Origin: Candidula unifasciata
Lineage: Eukaryota; Mollusca; Gastropoda; Stylommatophora; Geomitridae
Direction of reading: 5' to 3'
DNA length: 64,000 nucleotides
Assembly (NCBI GenBank): GCA_905116865.2
Contig: CAJHNH020007024.1
Location: 23,501-87,500 of the forward strand
Positions within the stretch are counted from its first letter, which is position 1; each line of letters opens with the position of its first letter. Positions 57,236 to 64,000 of the stretch are shown here, one piece after another. Under the pieces are notes generated by a model. The model had not been told where the DNA came from and did no database searches. It saw nothing but the letters and a program-made list of their open reading frames with translations. Position numbers and translations under genes: made by a program.

Positions 57236-57395
57236 TGTATGAATGAAAAATGTGCAAATAATATAAGGATTAAAAATAGTATGACATAAGTGATATCAAA
57301 ATGAAGAAATGAAGAAGTCTAAATGTACAGTGGAGGGCAAAGACATTGAACATGCAGCTGACTCTAAATATCTCAAAACAATGACCACCGAAGAT

Positions 57396-57813
57396 CATCA
57401 TCATCATGTAGCAGGTCCTTTGCAGAACGTCGCTCTCAACAGTCTGCCTGTAAGAAACTCGGTCTCTTGCCAGTTCTCCCGCCTCATGAACTTTCACACT
57501 CAAGGAGTCACTTATATCCTGTACTCATCTTTGTGTCGGTCGGCCCCTGCCCCTCCTTCCTGGTACCATGCCTTCTGCTATACTTTTTTCCAATCCGTCG
57601 TCGCGTTTGATATGACCAAAATATTTCAGCTTTCGAGAAAGGATGCTGTTTATTAGCCAATCTTCCTTGATGTTCAGATCTTTTAAGATGTCAATATTTC
57701 TCATCTTCTTTGTCCAAGATATTCTGAGAATCTTTCTATGGCATTTCAGCTCAAAAGCCCCTATTCTCTTTCTTAAGGATTGAGAGATAGTCCACGACTC
57801 ACATCCTTATGTA
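57396..57813 (-). mobile_element. LINE-2 3' end, 5'-truncated insertion with target duplication
   Basis: A (CAT)n tail, then GTAGCAGGTCCTTTGCAGAA and AAGAAACTCGGTCTCTTGCC on plus, is the inverted LINE-2 3' end; it extends to GGATTGAGAGATAGTCCACG ACTC. The 11-bp sequence CCACCGAAGAT is present at 57385-57395 and 57814-57824, immediately outside both ends. The insertion is inside another LINE. Confidence 0.9.
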
Positions 57814-57904
57814 GCCACCGAAGATGGTAAACTAAAAAAGGAAATAAACATCAGGTGCAGAAAAGCAGAGCACGACAGCTAACGTCTCAGCCCGTTTGTA
57901 CGTA

Positions 57905-57990
57905 CCCACACGCACGCACATACACACACACACATGCGCGCTCTCTCTCTCTCACACACAGCACACACTCACCCACACACCTCCTTTCCT
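57905..57990. repeat. (CA)n/(CT)n microsatellite
   Basis: CACACGCACGCACATACACA followed by CTCTCTCT and CACACAGCACAC units inside the LINE remnant. Confidence 0.9.
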
Positions 57991-58290
57991 CACAGAACAA
58001 GACAACCTTATTCAGCAGAGAGAAACGTCTCATACAAAGCCACATTCAATCTTATCCTATGCTACCAGTGCCAAATATATTCACTCACCACTGGCTACCA
58101 TGGACATGAGATGTTTGAGACGGGCTGCAAGAGTGACCAGAAGATATGACATCATAAGTGTGTCGTAAGATATTTAAATTTTTTTTAAATGTCGGCACAA
58201 AACCAATTCTGATTTACGTACAAAGAAAGCAAATCAAATGGTTAGAACATTCAGAGAGAACTTCTTGTGACGCTATATTATACTACGCAT

Positions 58291-58812
58291 ACTCACTTTC
58301 TTCTTCTTTCTTCTTTTGTCGTCTCACTGATACTTGGTTGTAGCCCAGTGTCATAGTTTTCGGTATCTGTCTTGGGTTTTTTGAGTGGCTTGGGTAATGG
58401 ATCTGTTCATCTTTGTTTCAGCTACACCATTTGTCCATTTCTTTCTTGGTATTTCTCTCGCCTTCCTCCCAGATGTTCTGATGGAAAAAGTATTATCCAT
58501 TCACTCGAATAAGAATAACGTCGACCGAGATGTTGAACAACAAACAGATGGGACGATGACATCAGAGAAATGTTAGAACATCACGCTTCGTCTATGATCG
58601 GGGCGGCCAAAAGAGCAAGAAGCAGAACAGTATTTCTCTCTCAACACCCGAAGTGATGAATAGGAAGTGACAAAGTAGAGGGAGACAAAGATGCCTAACG
58701 ACAACAAGCAGTACTTTACATTGCTTTTATTGGTACATATGGATAATAAATGGTCCCTGAAGTGCTTGTATAGATTTATAAAGGCATTAAATGATCTGAC
58801 ACATCATAAGAA

Positions 58813-58815
<3 letters not shown>
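58291..58815. other. Unassigned spacer
   Basis: A 63-codon frame at 58385-58576 has no recognised motif. Confidence 0.35.
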
Positions 58816-58816
<1 letters not shown>

Positions 58817-58848
<32 letters not shown>

Positions 58849-58854
58849 CTAATG

Positions 58855-58907
<53 letters not shown>

Positions 58908-58912
58908 TATAT
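58817..58912. repeat. (TA)n microsatellite with interruption
   Basis: Two TA blocks (58821-58847, 58859-58902) are separated by CTAATGGCGCA. Confidence 0.95.
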
Positions 58913-59489
58913 ATAGACAATGGGACAATATATAATCACACACAGTGTATTTCTTGATGTATGTGAACAATAGATGACCACTTGCAATTCATGCTTTGGT
59001 ATATAATTTATACTTTTTGGTTCTAGGACTTATTTTTGTGTGGTGGTGAGGGGGGACGAAAAAGGATTGTGAGGGAAAGGGGGGGGGGGGGGGGTAAGAT
59101 TAGATCCACGGCTTCTAGAAAATAATATCTTAAAAGGTGACTTATCACGGTTTTGCCTAAATCGGACGTGTTGGTCTGAAAGCCGCAGGTATCACAGCCA
59201 TGATGTAAACCATAACATAATGTATTCGGGGATTTTTACGGACTAATGCAGACAGATACATAATGAGAATAGATCATCACACATACATTGTATTTATTGA
59301 CACAATAACAATAGATAATCCCACACAACTTGCGCATCCACGCGTTAAAAGAACAGATGATCACACAGATTGCTTTTCTTGATATACACGGACAGCGGGT
59401 GATGATACCTTGCGCTGCATCTTGCATAGAGTTAGTGGATAATCAAACATAGCGCTTTTATTGATACATATAAACATAGAAGACAACGT

Positions 59490-59712
59490 ACATTCTTTGG
59501 TCGTACTGTTAGAAGGAGTGCACTGGAGTACATCGTGACGGTGGGGAAAAGAGACAGAGGTATACCGGGAGAGAAGATGTTGGATAGTTTGACATCAAGG
59601 TACGGAATACCCTCTGTGTCAGAACCTACTGAAACACACGAGGCAGACGTTTGTGGATAGACATGACTACCAACGTCAATCGGCATGGAATAATAAAGGA
59701 AGAAGAACAGTA
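59490..59712 (+). mobile_element. LINE 3' end
   Basis: The plus frame reads RRSALEYIVTVGKRDRGIPG EKMLDSLTSRYG, matching the GKxxGKRGRGRxREKMLDSL block, and ends after TNVNRHG-like sequence with a GGAAGAAGAACAG tail. The same end is at 4815-4930 and a diverged one at 62400-62530. Confidence 0.7.
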
Positions 59713-60218
59713 GATGATCAGGAGCAGTCTGTTAAATGTTGCATACCGATAATAGGTAGACAGTTTGCGTAGTCTGACAAATTATTCTGTTTATTTAAAA
59801 AAAAAAAAATCAGCAATCATAGGAACTGATGCTGGCATAGGGATTCGAGACAATAAAACGACGTGGACACGCAAGTTGGTAGACACTGTACAATCCCTAT
59901 TTCCTAAAGGTATAACCGTTAATGTTTGCAAGATGGTTGTGCATCAGTTAACGATGGCCGGCCCGTAAATTAGAAACCGCACCATTGTTTTTGTTTTTTA
60001 ACTGAGCTTGGCTTCCAGGTGTCGTTGAAGCCTACAATGAACACCAGAAAATATCATAGGAAGTGTAATGTGCCAATATCATGTTTACCACATCAACCAT
60101 CAAGTATCAATGTATCCCTGTTCATAGCGCAGTGGCAAATACCCTTCAATTCATCTGCATTTTGTCTCACATGTTATACCTTAACAACTGCATTATTGAT
60201 TTCAGCCGTTGCATTTTA

Positions 60219-60560
60219 GTGTCTTCTTCTTCTTCTTCTTCTTCTTCTTCTTCTTCTTCTTCTTCTTCTTCTTCTTCTTCTTCTTCTTCTTCTTCTTCTT
60301 CTTCTTCTTCTTCTTCTTCTTCTTCTTCTTCTTCTTCTTCTTCTTCTTCTTCTTTTTTTTTTTTTTCTTCTTCTTCTTCTTCTTCTTCTTTTTCTTCTTC
60401 TTCTTCTTCTTCTTCTTCTTCTTCTTCTTCTTCTTCTTCTTCTTCTTCTTCTTCTTCTTCTTCTTCTTCTTCTTCTTCTTCTTCTTCTTCTTCTTCTTCT
60501 TCTTCTTCTTCTTCTTCTTCTTCTTCTTCTTCTTCTTTTCTTCTTCTTCTTCTTCTTTTC
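60219..60560. repeat. (TTC)n microsatellite, 340 bp
   Basis: About 112 TTC units with a T-run at 60353-60366 and single breaks at 60391 and 60537. A polypurine/polypyrimidine mirror tract of this length can form triplex DNA. It directly abuts the 3' end of the minus-strand LINE at 60561. Poly-S/F/K/R frames are artefacts. Confidence 0.98.
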
Positions 60561-60905
60561 CACCTTGTACCTCAGGGAAATGTCGGGGAGAGATGTAACA
60601 TTTGTTGATAAGCTCTGTCAAAAGCACTTTTAAGACTGATGTTCATTTCTGCAAGAATGTTCCTAATGTCATCACTCCATATTTTCCAAGGTCTTCCACT
60701 CGCCCTATACCCGTTGTACCGTTTCAGTGTGGCTTGTTGTGGTATATAGTAGCAGGGAATTCTTGTTAGGCGTCTAAACCATTTCATTTGTTGTTCTTTA
60801 AAGACTTGTAGGGCTGGCTTTATTCCTAGCATCGTCTGATTTCGTGATTTCGTATTCTGTCTTTCCTTGAAACTCCTGCAGCTATTCTAAGGTTTTCATC
60901 TTTGT
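60561..60905 (-). mobile_element. RTE-like LINE 3' end
   Basis: The minus frame 60572-60832 reads EQQMKWFRRLTRIPCYYIPQ and YRASGRPWKIWSDDI, finishing SAFDRAYQQMLHLSP, and upstream (60835-60905) gives an AAGVSRKDRIRNHEIR-like segment. This matches the C-terminus of the element at 10200-10450 (HQRMKWFGHLTRM, RGRPRKRWIDG, AYDRNLHLP). Confidence 0.85.
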
Positions 60906-61219
60906 TGTCACAATTTTACGTTCATTAGTTCATTAATTTCTACTTTTCTAAATTGGTAATTCATTGACACACAGGTAGCTCTTCTATGAGATGCGTTGAA
61001 CAATATTAATTTGAGTACTAAAATGACTTAAAAATTAAAAGTAATCGATGTCTGCGATTCAGACTTGTAATATATAAACATTCATGAATTCGATGCAAGG
61101 CATTTCTTTCTTACCTGTCACTACCAGGAAAGTAGAAAGTAATAATACCAGATTAGACACGTTAATGCTTAACAAAAATTTACCTTAAACAAATAATACT
61201 GAAAGCAAGTATGATCTAA
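60906..61219. other. Unassigned spacer
   Basis: No recognisable gene or repeat. Confidence 0.35.
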
Positions 61220-61227
61220 GCAAATAA

Positions 61228-61749
61228 TCATCATCGTGTAGCAGGTCCTTTGAGGACGTCGCTCTCATCACGGTCTGCCTGAAAGAAACTCGATCTCCCG
61301 TCAACTCTCCCGCTTAATGTATATTCATATTTAGTTAGTAACATATAGCATGTGCTCATTTTCGTGTTGGAAGGCCCCTGGCCTTCTTACCTAGTACTAT
61401 GCCTACTGCTTTTACTTTTTGTTTTCCAATCTACTATGGCCCTTAACATGACCAAAATATCTCAGCTTCCGAGAAAAGATGTTGTTACCTAACTAATATT
61501 CCTTGATGTTCACATTTTTTAAAATTGTTTGTCTTTCTTCTCTTCTTTGTCTGTGTATTATGAGAATCTTTTTTTAATGTTTCAGCTCCAAAGATCTTAT
61601 TTTCTTTCTTCAGATTTGGGAGATAGTCCACGACTCACATCCGCGTGTTTCTACAGGGAAGATGTATGCTCTCAAAACTATAATCTTGAGTTGCTTTCTT
61701 GTGCTTAACCATGGACTGTTCATTCTGTTTAATATTTGCCATCCTGCTT
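61228..61749 (-). mobile_element. LINE-2 3' end, with possible short target duplication
   Basis: Starts (plus) TCATCATCGTGTAGCAGGTC and AAGAAACTCGATCTCCCGTC; contains GACCAAAATATCTCAGCTTC and AGATAGTCCACGACTCACAT as in the 57396-57813 copy but extends about 100 bp further 5'. GCAAATAA at 61220-61227 and 61750-61757 may be the target duplication. Confidence 0.75.
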
Positions 61750-61757
61750 GCAAATAA

Positions 61758-62395
61758 ACTCAAAGCAAATATACAGTAAACACACTATATCAGTAAAAGT
61801 AGTTTACGACTATGTGAAATGATTTAATAGATGCCTTTACGTAAACGATTAAAAAGAAAGGTTTAGTCAGTGGCCATCTGAAGCAAACTCCAATATTTGT
61901 TGGATGTTTTTGATGTTCGCAAAACATTTCTCATTCAGTAGATTACAATTTCATTGATCACTTCAATTGTCGAAGTCAACGCAGTGAAGTCTGCTGCAAA
62001 GCTGAATGCAGGTTACTCGTATCCAGTATATTGGCATTATGTATTTTAACAATTAAAACATAGATTAGTGTCATAACCCAAAGCTAAGGACCCTGACACG
62101 AACAGTAACAGTATAAATGTATTATAATATGTTATATTTCGGCTTACAGTGGAGATGAGAAGGTCAGCAGTTATACATTGCCAGGTTTGTCGTGTGACAG
62201 AGTGCTTCAGCACTAAACCGGTTAGTGAACAGTCACTTGAAGGTGCTGTACCGCGGCAATGACGTAGAGACACCTTGGATTTATAAGAGAGTAATGAAGA
62301 CATGGTGAAAGAAACCAGCCTCGAAGAAATCTAATTACTCGCAACCCGAATAGACAACCCGAATTCTGTTCCTCTGTTAAGATCAGTTAATTTGA
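61758..62395. other. Unassigned sequence
   Basis: An 85-codon minus frame (62046-62303) has no recognised domain. Confidence 0.35.
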
Positions 62396-62399
62396 GAAA

Positions 62400-62535
62400 C
62401 GCTATGACAAAAATAAGGATGGAAGAGAAAGGAGAAAGACCCAGAGACAAGATTATTGACAGCTTGGCATCTTCGCATGGTGAAATATGTATGTCCGAAA
62501 TCAATGTGGTCACAAATATGATAAAATACCAGTGA
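62400..62535 (+). mobile_element. LINE 3' end, diverged
   Basis: The plus frame gives REKGERPRDKIIDSLAS followed by a SEINVVTNM segment, parallel to 59540-59680. Confidence 0.5.
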
Positions 62536-62559
62536 ATTTGTTCATGGAACAAAAAGATA

Positions 62560-63385
62560 CCAATAGTTAAAAAGTGTCTGTTACAGCAGTAAAGAAAAGT
62601 TTTTTTTTTTTTTTTTTTCTAATTAAAAAATTGGTGCCAGTACTGTGTAAAGCCAGAAAAAAAAAATGTCCTACTGTATTCTATTGTTTCCTATTTGGTG
62701 TGTTGTGCACACCTGAACACATTTAAGCTACCGTGACATTACTTACAGAACATCTTCAACTTTACAATGTAATTTTGTTGTTGTTGCTGCTATTTTCGAA
62801 TGAATTTACCCGGGATGACTAACCGGGTGAACAAATGCCTAACGAAGTTGGATGTGTCGGCCGAAAGACTCAAATATCGCCTCTCTTCTGTAAACAGGCA
62901 CGACGCAATTACGTCCCCAGACAAACGAAGAAGAAGCATGTTAATTTACTCACTCCTTTTTATTCAATCAATCAGATGCAGTCTCCGTAATGAAGGTGAG
63001 CTGCCTTATATCCCCTACATCTTGCTCTCTTGCCCTATACCTTCCCCCTCCCCCACAATCCATCGCCACCACCCATTCCCGTATGGTTTAGAAAGAGGGT
63101 TGTGTCAGTTGACGTGGCTAGAATATTTCAATTGTCTCTTTATTTTTTTTTTCATAACTCTCCTGTAATTCAGTGTCTAGTTTCAAATCCCAGTTAAAAA
63201 AAGCAAAGGGCTCATCGACTTTATTCGAAAATAAGAAGTTCTGCAGATTTTAGCCCATTGTTACACTTGCACTTTTCCTTAATTACACAAAATGGGCGAT
63301 GCCGTTTTCATAAAGTAGCTGGAGGCTTGGAGCGACTCAGTGGGTTCAGTAAGTAGAGGCTGGGTCAATGTGTCCGAGCTAGAAT
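62560..63385. other. Unassigned; T-run and weak module E match
   Basis: A T-run lies at 62600-62620. GTGTCGGCCGAAAGACTCAA ATATCGCC at 62853-62880 followed by CTGTAAACAGGCACGACG is a diverged module E copy. A 122-codon plus frame (62800-63168) runs across it and is not supported as a gene. Confidence 0.4.
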
Positions 63386-63389
63386 CAGA

Positions 63390-64000
63390 CGTGTGAAGGA
63401 TTCTAATCACTTTAGGCCGTGAATGCAGCGACTTGCCGGTGGGTACTACAGAATCAGAAATTCAACAAATGATTCATGACAATTCTCGCCCAGGTGAAGT
63501 GATTGTTTATACAGATGGCTCTCTGTTGGCAAACACACGAAGTGCATGGGAAGGGATTGGGGGGGGGGGGGAGGAGGCGGAGGAGGTATAGCAAAAGCAA
63601 ATGGATATGGCTTAGTGCAACAAAGCCTAGTATATGATATCACAATATCTAGTTTGGGAAATATGGTGGAGGCTGCCTTCCGCTGGCTTCAGAATAAGCT
63701 GTATACACATGTCGAATCTGTAACTGACTCAAATAACATGCTAAAGAAGGTGTAGACAGGAATGCTCCGTGCAGACTGGCAAGCATTTTTTTAGAGTTAC
63801 CGGGTAGTTTGCGTCCTTTGGATATTTTCTCTAGGTGATGTTGGTGTTTTAGAAAACGATCAGGCAAATACACTGGTCCGTTCTGCTCCACTTAATAGGA
63901 AACTGATGTATGAAAAGCTAGATGTTATAAGGACCCTTTGGGTGCGAGTGAATAGAGCGGATGCACAAACAGATCATTAAGGTCTGAGGAGAATACCGCT
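63390..64000 (+). mobile_element. RNase H domain of an I-like LINE, runs off the window
   Basis: The plus strand encodes QQMIHDNSRPGEVIVYTDGS (first RNase H Asp), then, after a G-run at 63560-63572, SLGNMVEAAFRWLQ (Glu), VTDSNNMLKKV (second Asp), LRADWQ, an END-QANTL-like segment and SAPLNRKLMYEKLDVIRTLW. At least three frame shifts break it. A shorter fragment of the same family is at 3110-3330. The end of the element lies beyond 64000. Confidence 0.8.

Larger units (their letters stand above)
57308..58290 (+). mobile_element. RTE-like LINE remnant, split by a second LINE
   Basis: Left part (57310-57395): TVEGKDIEHAADSKYLK and TMTTED, the RT thumb start. Right part (57814-58290): EDGKLKKEINIRCRKAE, then after a (CA)/(CT) run FNLILCYQCQI and MRCLRRAARVTRR, then PILIYVQRKQIKWLEH. 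This order matches the intact element at 9870-10250 (YLGSIFTEDGRMDREIETR, LCYQCQTWTI, MKCLRKAANKTRLDR, HQRMKWFGHL). Frames shift repeatedly. Confidence 0.8.

Noticed and set aside
60081..60627. Open frames of poly-Ser, poly-Phe, poly-Lys and poly-Arg
   Set aside because: All are readings of the (TTC)n/(GAA)n tract.
62800..63168. 122-codon plus-strand frame
   Set aside because: It runs across a module E copy and a T-rich end; composition and lack of motif argue against a gene.

Overview
This is a stretch of animal nuclear DNA. It is gene-poor, AT-leaning and saturated with microsatellites, minisatellites, homopolymers and transposable-element remains. Nothing looks prokaryotic: there are no compact operons, and almost every long open frame is either a translated microsatellite or a piece of a retrotransposon or transposon. 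The mix of tRNA-like SINEs, RTE/Jockey/I-like LINEs, Helitrons and a hAT element resembles lophotrochozoan, particularly gastropod mollusc, genomes. That assignment is an inference from repeat style, not from a host gene; I could not identify any host protein-coding gene or any functional tRNA or rRNA gene.

Layout. 1-6.5 kb: SINE copies, a hAT element (1236-2601) that carries a LINE fragment, and LINE 3' ends. 6.5-10.9 kb: two minisatellites. The second is split by an almost intact full-length LINE (7371-10470) with a 13-bp target-site duplication and only two visible lesions. 11-25 kb: LINE fragments of several clades, a tandem set of four copies of one short repeat (14.44-15.37 kb), SINEs, and two extraordinary poly-G tracts (20.3 and 22.0 kb). 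25.3-31.5 kb: two related non-autonomous Helitrons (25607-27802 and about 29433-31515), each carrying the same SINE insertion and four G-rich modules. 31.7-46.3 kb: scattered SINE and LINE pieces, including an endonuclease-domain LINE fragment at 36.5-37.8 kb broken by one stop codon. 46.45-47.28 kb: an 820-bp (CAGA/TAGA) microsatellite. 47289-50907: a Helitron that still carries degraded Rep/helicase coding sequence with a Walker A motif, and that has two stacked 3' ends. 51.5-53.6 kb: a very short SPIN-like hAT element and SINEs. 53.8-56.15 kb: a tandemly duplicated 1.2-kb unit bounded on the left by an inverted Helitron 3' end and holding a perfect 96-bp inverted repeat. 56.15-58.3 kb: a second hAT copy with its own LINE insertion, then a LINE split by another LINE with an 11-bp target-site duplication. 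58.8-64 kb: (TA)n, a 340-bp (TTC)n tract seeded on a LINE 3' end, more LINE 3' ends, and the RNase H end of an I-like LINE running off the window.

How the parts work together. The Helitrons would depend on a RepHel protein in trans. The SINEs would depend on LINE reverse transcriptases. The LINE copies show target-primed insertion with simple-sequence tails that appear to have seeded some of the microsatellites. The most notable observations are the Helitron with a relict internal terminus next to a borrowed 3' end, the SINE-carrying G-rich Helitrons, the perfect foldback, the SPIN-like element of about 67 bp, the nested LINE with clean target duplications, and SINEs that share a tail under different tRNA-like heads.
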